This document shows positions 1-6,634 of a stretch of 13,728 bases of DNA, piece by piece (position 1 is the stretch's first letter; the number at the start of each line of letters is the position of its first letter). Source of the stretch: B3-G11 sp036985855 (GTDB taxonomy: Bacteria; Actinomycetota; Acidimicrobiia; Spongiisociales; UBA5794). The translations under genes and the position numbers were made by a program. The stretch lies in assembly GCA_036985855.1 (NCBI GenBank), contig BTQL01000059.1, positions 1-13,728 on the forward strand, given 5' to 3'. The notes beneath the pieces are model-generated. The model was not told where the DNA came from, searched no databases, and was given only the letters and a program-made list of their open reading frames with translations.

Positions 1-75
1 ACCCCAGTCGAAAGTGTCCGTGGTGAACGCGACGATCTCAGGAACGTCACCGGGAAGGGCCTCGCGGAATTGCAT
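1..75 (-). CDS. GNAT-family N-acetyltransferase, N-terminal fragment
   Basis: Only the first 25 codons are present; the gene runs off the left edge. The visible protein begins MQFREALPGDVPEIVAFTTD and continues TFDWG. This matches the usual opening of GNAT acetyltransferases: a first beta strand, an R-x-A-x-x-x-D turn, then the helix 'I-x-x-F-T-x-x-T-F-x-W-G'. Such enzymes move an acetyl group from acetyl-CoA to an amine; the substrate cannot be told from this fragment. The ATG at 75-73 is the only possible start, because an in-frame stop lies at 87-85. There is no Shine-Dalgarno; instead TAACCT sits exactly six bases upstream, predicting a leaderless message. The family call rests on a short stretch, so confidence is moderate. 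Confidence 0.6.
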   Translation of the reverse strand, partial: MQFREALPGDVPEIVAFTTDTFDWG

Positions 76-81
76 GTAGTG

Positions 82-87
82 AGGTTA
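82..87 (-). promoter_or_regulatory. Leaderless -10 box (TAACCT) of the GNAT gene
   Basis: On the minus strand TAACCT is followed by six bases and then the ATG at 75. This is the same spacing as at several other genes in the window. No convincing -35 box is seen. Confidence 0.5.
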
Positions 88-268
88 CGGAAGTTCCACA
101 ACCTCGGGCCCGCAAACCCGCACCTCGACCTCCGAATCCGTGATTTAGCTTTGAGACCTCGGTGGGCAGTTGGCCTGCAAACTACCCTGGAGTTGCAACG
201 GCATTGAAGGTTGCGAAGAAGTTTTCGACACCGCGTGTCCAGACCTGAAGTTCCCCTCGGATCGTCGA

Positions 269-280
269 GGGTGTATCGTT
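269..280 (+). promoter_or_regulatory. Leaderless -10 box (TATCGT) of the nuclease-like gene
   Basis: The 12-mer GGGTGTATCGTT contains TATCGT at 274-279, six bases before an in-frame GTG at 286. The identical 12-mer occurs on the minus strand in front of nadA, which supports a real promoter and helps decide the start of the 286-1683 gene. No clear -35 box is seen. The rest of 88-268 holds nothing I recognise. Confidence 0.55.
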
Positions 281-285
281 TGGCC

Positions 286-1683
286 GTGACCTCGCGGACG
301 ATTGGACCCTGTCTCATAGGCCGCTTGACTGCCATTCGCCAAGCCGTTTCGTGGTTTGACGGTTCGCAAAGGACGAAGTTGAGCAACGGAGCTGACTCGA
401 ACATTCCTGTGGTCGACCCGTGTCGCCGCCTCCTGACTCGCTGGCGTGAGGACCCGTTGGGTACCTACCAAACTTGGTTTCTCTGGGAAGAGCGGCTGAA
501 GAACTTCCGCTCCATTCGGCAGGGCATTTCGGTGGTCGTAGCCGAAATTGAAGCGGGTACTTTCGGCAACGTCTACAAGGGCTCCTCGCTCGAAACGGTC
601 GTCAAGTCCATCGCTGAACAGAGGCAGATCTTTCGAGGTGCCGACCACGCCTTTCTCTGGAAGCCGAAACTACGCATTCCTGACATCTACGAGAATCCTG
701 AGAACCAGCTCGCTTTCGGCCGTTTCCTCCAGACTTGCGTCGGATGTTCCGGCGAGGAGTCGGAAGTCATCGAGGCTATCCGCGCGTTGGATCGTGCAGC
801 GATCAAGGGTCTTGGACCAGCCGCCGCCAATATTCTCTACTTTCTTCACCCAACTGTGATTCCGCCCACCAATACCAAGATTGTGAAGGGCTATAACGCC
901 GTGACTGGGGCCAACGTGAAGTTGGGCCGGTGGGACGGCTACCTGGCGATGCGTCGTGGGATTCTGGAGTTGAACTCGAAACATCGAGATCTTCTTTCCA
1001 ACGACCTCGGTGCGATTGCTGGGTTCCTGTTCGATATCGGCTCTGGGAGGTACCCGGCGCCGCCACGGGATCTGGATGAGACGGCACTTGCTCAATGGGA
1101 AGCGGAACTTGCGGACGTCCGTGCCGAGTCCGACCGCGCCAACCGTGCGATCCAGGCAGCGCACGATCAGGACCACACTCACACTCAGATCCAGGGGTGG
1201 CTACGGGATCTGGGGGTGGCTGTGGGATTCGAAGTGTGGATCGCAAGCAACGACGTGAATCGTCCCTACGACAACGGGCATCTGTCAGATGGTTGCCTTC
1301 ATACTCTCTCGGAGACTTTGAAGGAGAGCCCATCTTTCGATGCAATTCGGTTGATCGACGTGCTCTGGATCGATCCGGAAACGGGTCGCGTACAGGCCGC
1401 CTTCGAAGTCGAGCACACGACCTCGATTTACTCCGGAATCCTGCGGATGTCAGACTTAGCGCTCGGTCTCGAACATGATGACTTATCGCTGTTCCTGGTT
1501 GCCCCCGATGCCCGCGAGGCTGACATTTGGGATCAGTTGAAGCGTCCTGCCTTCAGCCGAGTGGCCGATCTTTTGGACGTTCACTTCATCGCCTACAGTG
1601 AGCTGAAGAAGAATCGCGAGGCCATTGCCCGATTCGGACAGGGCATGAAACCGATCGAGGCCATCGCCCGAAAGCCTTGGTGA
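286..1683 (+). CDS. HhH/DNA-glycosylase-like module fused to a PD-(D/E)XK-like nuclease
   Basis: I do not recognise a named family. With the GTG start the protein has 465 residues. Residues about 172-202 read IKGLGPAAANILYFLHP followed by PTNTKIVKGYN. This resembles the helix-hairpin-helix and following loop of Nth/MutY-type glycosylases (G-V-G-x-K-T-A-N ... V-D-T-H), but the catalytic Lys position is Ala179 and the Asp position is Asn196. A charged helical linker spans about 265-293. The C-terminal part has IDVLWID (Asp358) and then FEVEHTTSIYSG (Glu374, Glu376). That D-(x16)-E-x-E layout resembles restriction nucleases such as BamHI (Asp94, Glu111, Glu113). The inferred role is a DNA-binding nuclease, perhaps defensive. 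No methyltransferase or other partner lies beside it. An alternative start is the TTG at 379, preceded by AAAGGA with a 5-base gap (434 residues). Confidence 0.5.
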   Translation: MTSRTIGPCLIGRLTAIRQAVSWFDGSQRTKLSNGADSNIPVVDPCRRLLTRWREDPLGTYQTWFLWEERLKNFRSIRQGISVVVAEIEAGTFGNVYKGSSLETVVKSIAEQRQIFRGADHAFLWKPKLRIPDIYENPENQLAFGRFLQTCVGCSGEESEVIEAIRALDRAAIKGLGPAAANILYFLHPTVIPPTNTKIVKGYNAVTGANVKLGRWDGYLAMRRGILELNSKHRDLLSNDLGAIAGFLFDIGSGRYPAPPRDLDETALAQWEAELADVRAESDRANRAIQAAHDQDHTHTQIQGWLRDLGVAVGFEVWIASNDVNRPYDNGHLSDGCLHTLSETLKESPSFDAIRLIDVLWIDPETGRVQAAFEVEHTTSIYSGILRMSDLALGLEHDDLSLFLVAPDAREADIWDQLKRPAFSRVADLLDVHFIAYSELKKNREAIARFGQGMKPIEAIARKPW

Positions 1684-1773
1684 GGAGTTCGTCTCACCCC
1701 GAGAGCGCCGGCGGTTGTTGAGGGGTTCCTGCGCGACAGCTGAAATCTAAACGTCTGGCGTCTGACACCCGAG

Positions 1774-3804
1774 CTACCAGCGATGCAGCTCTTCTGCGTG
1801 TTCGACGATGCCGTCGACCGATGGCATCACCTGCTTCTCGAGAGATGCGGCGAACGGGAAGCTCGGGACATCCGGTGCGGTGTACCGCACCACCGGTGCA
1901 TCGAGCCACTCAAACGCCTTCTCTGAGATCTGTGCCGCCACCTCGGCGCCGAACCCGAGGAATCGATTGTCCTCGTGCACTATCAGTACCTTGGATGTTC
2001 GTTGGATCGCTGCTTCGATGGATGGCCAGTCGAGCGGCTTGAGCGACCGGAGGTCGAGCACGGTAGCCTCGATGCCTCGTTCGGCGAGAAGGTCGCCAGC
2101 CTCGACGGCAGAATGCGCCATTGTGCCGTAGGCGATGATCGTGAGATCGCTGCCGATCCTGCGTAACGCCGCCCGTCCGAGCGGGACCGAATAGCCGGAT
2201 TCGGGAATCGGCCCCTTGGCCAAGCGATAGAGCTTCTTCGGCTCGAGGTACATCACGGGATCGGGGTCCTCGAGCGCCGAACGCAACAAACCATAGGCAT
2301 CGGCAGGCGTCGAAGGGATGACGATCTTTATCCCAGGAACATGTGCGTAGAACGCCTCGATCGACTGGGAGTGATACAGCGCACCACGGATCCCGCCGCC
2401 ATAGGGGCTGCGGATCGTCATGGGAAGTGACCAGCGTCCGTTTGAGCGGTAGTGGGTGCGTGCCATCTCTGAGATGATCTGATCGAATGCGGGATGGATG
2501 AAGTCGGCGAACTGGATCTCAGCGAGGGTCATCGTGCCGGTCGCAGCAGTCCCGATCCCTATACCGATGATGAGTGCCTCCGCGATCGGAGTGTTGAAAG
2601 AGCGATCCTCACCGAACGCATCGCTGAGACCCTTCGTCGCCTTGAATACGCCACCCTTTGGATCTGCCACATCCTCTCCGAACACGATCATGTCGTCATG
2701 ATCAGCCATGAGATCGTGCATGGATTTGTTGATCGCCGTGATCAGGTTCCCGTCTTCGCCTTCTGGTTGCGGTTCGATCGTCGTCACCGGATCAGTCGGA
2801 ACGATGTCATCGACGAATACATGACTGAAGGGGTCCGATGGATCGGGAGATGACTCAGTCGCCTTCACAGCTGCCGCGATCTCCTCGACGACGGCTGTCT
2901 CGATCTCGTGCTCGAGGGTTTCGGTCAGAATTCGCTGCTCGACGAGGTACTGCCTGAAGTTAGGGATCGGATCCTTGCGCCGCCAGAGCTCGACCTCCTC
3001 TCGGCTGCGGTAAAGCTTGTCATCGTCATCAGATGTGTGTGCGTAGTACCGATAAGTCTTCGCCTCGATGAGCGTCGGGCCTTCGCCTGTTCTGGCTCGT
3101 TCCACCGCGGCGGACATCGCACCGTATACCTCGAGCACATTGTTCCCGTCGACGACGACACCGGGCATACCGTATCCGACTGCCCTGTCTGCGATCTGAC
3201 CGGCGAATTCGTCGACCGCGGGCACAGAGATGGCATACAGGTTGTTCTGGATCAGGAAGATGACGGGAAGCTTGTGGATTCCGGCGAAGTTCATGGCTTC
3301 GTGCCAGTCACCCTCAGAGGTGGAACCTTCGCCACCGTCGACCACGACGACCGCGTCGCTACCGCTTCGCTTCAGCTCGTATGCAACGCCGCACGCTTGC
3401 GGGTATTGCACACCGATGACCGATCCCTGCGTGAATATGTTGAGGTCCGGCTCCGACCAGTGGTTCGGCATCTGGCGACCGCCGCTCGATGGATCAGACT
3501 CTTTGGCGAACACGCCGGCGAACACATCTTCCGCCGACATGCCTGCGGCGAGGACGTACGCAACGTCGCGGTAGTACGGCATCGACCAGTCCTTCGACGG
3601 GTCGATGGCCGACGCCGCACCGACCTGGGTCGCTTCGTGACCCGAAACCGAAACGACGAACGGAACACGGCCCTGGCGGTTGAGGGCCCACATGCGCTCA
3701 TCGAGCTTCCGGGCGAGCAGCATCTTTCGATACAGTTCGACGACGTCGTCTTCGTTGAGACCGAGTGCGGTGTGATCGATCACGCTATCGAGTCCCAACG
3801 TCAC
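1774..3804 (-). CDS. Fused alpha-beta E1 of a 2-oxo acid (branched-chain) dehydrogenase
   Basis: This 676-residue protein joins both E1 subunits in one chain. It decarboxylates 2-oxo acids with thiamine diphosphate and passes the acyl group to the E2 lipoyl domain. Residues about 15-330 are the alpha part: DGGEGSTSEGDWHEAMNFAG from 156 and the NN pair at 187-188 form the thiamine-diphosphate/metal motif (GEG in place of GDG), and YRYYAHTSDDDDKLYR from 251 is the active-site loop. Residues about 352-676 are the beta part, with FGEDVADPKGGVF, FNTPIAEA and GALYHSQSIEA (His478). The start is the GTG at 3804, which overlaps the stop of the leucine dehydrogenase gene by four bases and has AAGGAG seven bases upstream. 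The upstream partner favours branched-chain 2-oxo acids over pyruvate or acetoin; that is inference. No E2 or E3 gene is in the window. Confidence 0.88.
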   Translation of the reverse strand: MTLGLDSVIDHTALGLNEDDVVELYRKMLLARKLDERMWALNRQGRVPFVVSVSGHEATQVGAASAIDPSKDWSMPYYRDVAYVLAAGMSAEDVFAGVFAKESDPSSGGRQMPNHWSEPDLNIFTQGSVIGVQYPQACGVAYELKRSGSDAVVVVDGGEGSTSEGDWHEAMNFAGIHKLPVIFLIQNNLYAISVPAVDEFAGQIADRAVGYGMPGVVVDGNNVLEVYGAMSAAVERARTGEGPTLIEAKTYRYYAHTSDDDDKLYRSREEVELWRRKDPIPNFRQYLVEQRILTETLEHEIETAVVEEIAAAVKATESSPDPSDPFSHVFVDDIVPTDPVTTIEPQPEGEDGNLITAINKSMHDLMADHDDMIVFGEDVADPKGGVFKATKGLSDAFGEDRSFNTPIAEALIIGIGIGTAATGTMTLAEIQFADFIHPAFDQIISEMARTHYRSNGRWSLPMTIRSPYGGGIRGALYHSQSIEAFYAHVPGIKIVIPSTPADAYGLLRSALEDPDPVMYLEPKKLYRLAKGPIPESGYSVPLGRAALRRIGSDLTIIAYGTMAHSAVEAGDLLAERGIEATVLDLRSLKPLDWPSIEAAIQRTSKVLIVHEDNRFLGFGAEVAAQISEKAFEWLDAPVVRYTAPDVPSFPFAASLEKQVMPSVDGIVEHAEELHRW

Positions 3805-4862
3805 GACTCGTCTCCTTGTTTCCGTGCGGCTTCGATTCTGGTCTCTGCAACATGCTCGGCAGCCGCCTCGGTACTGATACCGAGTTGGTCGGCCGTCTTC
3901 AAGATCACGGTGAGATTGTTGTAGATATTGTCGACCATCCGATCCGATTTCTCAATCGAGTATCCGCCGGTCTCAGCCGCGATGTTGATGATGCCACCTG
4001 CGTTGACAACGAAGTCTGGGGCATACAAGATGCCTCGTTCCGCAAGACGGTCGGCGTCGCGGGCCTCGGCGAGTTGGTTGTTGGCGGAGCCAACCACGGC
4101 GGCGCATGCAAGGTGCGGGATGGTCGTCTCGCTGAGATCCGCGCCGAGTGCGCATGGTGCATACACGTCACAGTTCGCTTTGTGGATCTCGTCGACGGCC
4201 ACGACTTTGGCACCGAATTCGCGTGCAGCCATATCGGTAGCGTTGTCGTTCACATCCGCTACGACCAGTTCCGCGCCGTCGTCGGCGAGCATTTCCGCTA
4301 GGGCATACCCCACCTTGCCAACACCTTTGATGGCGACCCTTCGTCCATGAAGATCGTTCGTTCCCCACAGGTGGTCACTTGCCGCCCTGATCGACGCGAC
4401 GACGCCGCGAGCGGTAGCGGGCGAAGGGTCGCCGGACCCGCCATTCTCGATGGCCAAGCCGCTGACGAATGAAGTTCTGGTGGCGACGATCTCCATGTTT
4501 GCAACAGTTGTGCCTACGTCCTCTGCCGTCACATATCGGCCTGAAAGACCATCGACGAACCGTCCATACGCGCGGAACAGATCCTCGCTTGCGAGCTGCT
4601 CGGGGTCGCCGATGATGACCGCTTTTCCCCCACCCTGGGCGAGACCAGCGGCTGCTGCTTTGTAGGTCATGCCTTTTGAAAGCCTGAGAACGTCGACAAG
4701 TGCCGCCTGCTCATCGGGGTATGGATAGAAACGTGTCCCCCCGAGAGATGGGCCTAACACCGTGCTGTGGATCGCAACGATCGCCCTGAGTCCGGATTGG
4801 TGATCGATTCCGAAGTGCACAGATTCGTGCGTTTCCGTGCCGATCGTCTCGAATACTCCCAA
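3801..4862 (-). CDS. Leucine (branched-chain amino acid) dehydrogenase
   Basis: This NAD-dependent enzyme of the Glu/Leu/Phe/Val dehydrogenase family deaminates leucine, valine or isoleucine to the 2-oxo acid. I choose the TTG at 4862: GGAGG (4873-4869) lies six bases upstream, and the resulting 353-residue protein keeps the numbering of Bacillus leucine dehydrogenase. Lys68 is in GMTYK, Lys80 in QGGGK and Asp115 in TAEDVGT; GVGKVG at 180-185 is the dinucleotide fold and Asp203 fits NAD preference. An upstream in-frame ATG at 4910 would add 16 residues and has no Shine-Dalgarno. The gene overlaps the fused E1 gene by GTGA, so the two are translationally coupled, and the enzyme's products are the E1 substrates. 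Valine or phenylalanine dehydrogenase activity cannot be excluded. The usual symbols (ldh, bcd, vdh) depend on substrate, so none is given. Confidence 0.9.
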   Translation of the reverse strand: MGVFETIGTETHESVHFGIDHQSGLRAIVAIHSTVLGPSLGGTRFYPYPDEQAALVDVLRLSKGMTYKAAAAGLAQGGGKAVIIGDPEQLASEDLFRAYGRFVDGLSGRYVTAEDVGTTVANMEIVATRTSFVSGLAIENGGSGDPSPATARGVVASIRAASDHLWGTNDLHGRRVAIKGVGKVGYALAEMLADDGAELVVADVNDNATDMAAREFGAKVVAVDEIHKANCDVYAPCALGADLSETTIPHLACAAVVGSANNQLAEARDADRLAERGILYAPDFVVNAGGIINIAAETGGYSIEKSDRMVDNIYNNLTVILKTADQLGISTEAAAEHVAETRIEAARKQGDES

Positions 4863-4921
4863 GACAGGCCTCCGGTGGGTGGTGCTGGCGCCCGCGTGCG
4901 GCGTACTCATATGTTAGTAAC

Positions 4922-4927
4922 ACGATA
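4922..4927 (-). promoter_or_regulatory. -10 box (TATCGT) of the leucine dehydrogenase-E1 operon
   Basis: TATCGT on the minus strand lies 11 bases before the ATG at 4910. Transcription should start near 4915, leaving either a very short leader before that ATG or a leader of about 53 bases before the preferred TTG at 4862, which would then carry the GGAGG site. It is the same hexamer as at nadA and two plus-strand genes. Confidence 0.45.
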
Positions 4928-4954
4928 CCCGGCTACTCCGCCCTGCCGAAGGCG

Positions 4955-4960
4955 TAGGCT
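4955..4960 (+). promoter_or_regulatory. Leaderless -10 box (TAGGCT) of the 4967 gene
   Basis: GCGTAGGCT is followed by six bases and then the GTG at 4967. The same nine bases with the same spacing precede the ATG at 9619. No -35 box is evident. Confidence 0.55.
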
Positions 4961-4966
4961 CAGTGG

Positions 4967-5722
4967 GTGATCAAGACGGCCTACTTTCGAACGTACCTGC
5001 CCGCGGGCCGTGTCGGTGCATTGCCGCCCGCAGGCGAGGAGAACGGTCGGCTGCCTGTGAAACACGACGGGCCGTTCTTGTGGACCGAATCCACAGCAGA
5101 CGATGCCCTGTTCACGGTTTGGCAGGGCGAGCAGTACGCGTGCCCGAGGAACACCAGGATCCGTATGATCGAAGGAGTGCTCGCGTTCACAAAGACCTAT
5201 CCCGCAATGCATCTGGTTGCCGAGATCGAACGTCTGAAACTCGTTGCCGAGCTTTCGGAACTGAGGACTGCGACACCGCTCTCGCGTAGCTACATCCTGT
5301 CTTCCCCATGGCATGTGCCGCTGCGGTGGTTTTCGGCATTCGCCCCCTCCGAGCGGGAGTTGTACGAGACGTCAGAGGGACCCTCGATCCGGTACCGAAC
5401 CTCCATCGGCGAGGCGGTAGACAGGGTCCATTGGTCGGCAACAGTGCTGGCGAACGCCGGTTTTCCTGAGCAGGTCATCGAGCGCGTCAATGATCTGGAG
5501 CGGTGGCTCATGGAGTATTCAGCCGAATCGATGGTCGAGTTGGACTATGACCGGGTTGCTCAGGTGTTCTCAGCAGCGGACATCGCTCTCGACGAGTCGG
5601 TCGAAGACGTCAGGAACAGCCTGCTCGCTCTCGAACGCGGCGACGGAGAAACATCTCAGCGCCACTACGAGACAGTGGCTTCCCGCTGGTTCCACGCGCA
5701 GGCGTTTACGTTCTCCAACTAG
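4967..5722 (+). CDS. Conserved-looking protein of unknown function
   Basis: I do not recognise this 251-residue protein. It has no signal peptide, no membrane segment and no obvious catalytic motif. It starts MIKTAYFRTYLPAGRVGALP and is rich in aromatic residues (FLWTES, RYRTS, SPWHVPLRWFSAF, SRWFHAQAFTFS). The second half, from about residue 150, is mostly acidic and looks helical. The composition suggests a folded soluble cytoplasmic protein. The GTG start is supported by the leaderless -10 box six bases upstream. It is divergent from the leucine dehydrogenase operon and convergent with nadC, so it is probably transcribed alone and its neighbours say little about its job. That it is a real gene is likely; its function is unknown. 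Confidence 0.8.
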   Translation: MIKTAYFRTYLPAGRVGALPPAGEENGRLPVKHDGPFLWTESTADDALFTVWQGEQYACPRNTRIRMIEGVLAFTKTYPAMHLVAEIERLKLVAELSELRTATPLSRSYILSSPWHVPLRWFSAFAPSERELYETSEGPSIRYRTSIGEAVDRVHWSATVLANAGFPEQVIERVNDLERWLMEYSAESMVELDYDRVAQVFSAADIALDESVEDVRNSLLALERGDGETSQRHYETVASRWFHAQAFTFSN

Positions 5723-5742
5723 CGCCGCTGTTGCGAAACATA

Positions 5743-5774
5743 GGCGGTACGGTCGCCGGCGCCCATGTACCGTC
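5743..5774. terminator. Possible bidirectional hairpin between convergent genes
   Basis: GGCGGTAC (5743-5750) can pair with GTACCGTC (5767-5774), giving eight pairs including one G-U, with a GC-rich loop that could fold further. It lies in the 51-base gap between the 4967 gene and nadC and touches the nadC stop codon. There is no clear T-run on either side, so the terminator call is weak. Confidence 0.35.
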
Positions 5775-6634
5775 TACCGTTTCTCGTCAACGGTTTCCAG
5801 ATCCATCGCGACGTCGAGTGCTGGCGCTGAGTGCGTGAGCCAGCCGACTGAGATCACGTCAACTCCGGTTTCTGCGATCTCGCGTACGGTCTCAAGAGTG
5901 ACGCCACCGGACGCCTCCGTGCGCATCGAACCATTGACGATCCTCACTGCCTCGCGGAGCTCTCGGGATGTCATGTTGTCCAGCAACACGACATCTGCAT
6001 CGGTGTTGACGGCCTCGGTTAGTTGATCGAGCGTATCGACTTCGATCTCTACCAACATTCCGGTCCCAACGAGAGCCCGCGCCTTTGTTACGGCGTCGGC
6101 GATCGACTCCGATGCGAGCAGATGGTTGTCCTTGATCATCACAGCGTCGTATAGACCCATCCGGTGGTTCACACCACCACCTATTGCGACTGCGTACTTC
6201 TCGAGCGAGCGGAGTCCCGGTGTCGTCTTTCGGGTGTCCGATATCACGGTGCCCGTCCCGTCAACGGCGTCAACAAAGGCGCGCGTTGCCGTGGCCACGC
6301 CGGAGAGACGACCGAAGAGGTTCAGCGCGACCCGTTCGGCGGTGAGCAGCGATCGCGTCGACCCGGCTGCTTCGACAACAACGGTGCCGGCATCGACCAT
6401 GTCTCCATCATTCGCTTTCCGAGTGACTGTGAGCGCGGCGTCGATGTGGGCGAAACACATCGTGACGATCGGGATACCTGCCATGCAGCCGGACGAGCGG
6501 GCGATGATCGTCGCGACAGAACGGTGATCTTGTGGGATCGTTGCAAGAGTCGTGACGTCTCCGATGTCTGCGAGATCCTCTTCGTACGCCCGAGCAATCG
6601 TCTCGGTTGCTGATGCTGGGATCTCTGCGGTCAT
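5774..6634 (-). CDS. nadC: Quinolinate phosphoribosyltransferase (carboxylating), NadC
   Basis: This enzyme turns quinolinate and phosphoribosyl pyrophosphate into nicotinate mononucleotide, CO2 and pyrophosphate, the third step of de novo NAD synthesis. The 286-residue length is normal. Family motifs are in order: RVALNLFGRLSGVAT from 101, DTRKTTPGLR from 133 (Arg135 and Lys136 bind substrate), the GGGVNHRMGLYDAVMIKDNH block around 152-171, EVDTLDQL at about 198, VLLDNM at about 216-221 and the phosphate-binding ASGGVTLE at about 241. The ATG overlaps the nadB stop by four bases (ATGA), so translation is coupled. It is the last gene of the nadABC operon and ends in a possible hairpin. Confidence 0.96.
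   Translation of the reverse strand: MTAEIPASATETIARAYEEDLADIGDVTTLATIPQDHRSVATIIARSSGCMAGIPIVTMCFAHIDAALTVTRKANDGDMVDAGTVVVEAAGSTRSLLTAERVALNLFGRLSGVATATRAFVDAVDGTGTVISDTRKTTPGLRSLEKYAVAIGGGVNHRMGLYDAVMIKDNHLLASESIADAVTKARALVGTGMLVEIEVDTLDQLTEAVNTDADVVLLDNMTSRELREAVRIVNGSMRTEASGGVTLETVREIAETGVDVISVGWLTHSAPALDVAMDLETVDEKR

Noticed and set aside
211..285. ATG-like start at 211 for the nuclease-like gene
   Set aside because: This stretch contains the GGGTGTATCGTT promoter, and the in-frame GTG at 286 fits the leaderless spacing. The arginine-rich upstream residues do not look like protein.
2908..3924. 338-residue plus-strand open frame, plus other long frames antisense to the E1 gene
   Set aside because: It lies opposite a well-supported E1 gene, has no recognisable motif, and long antisense frames are usual in GC-rich DNA.
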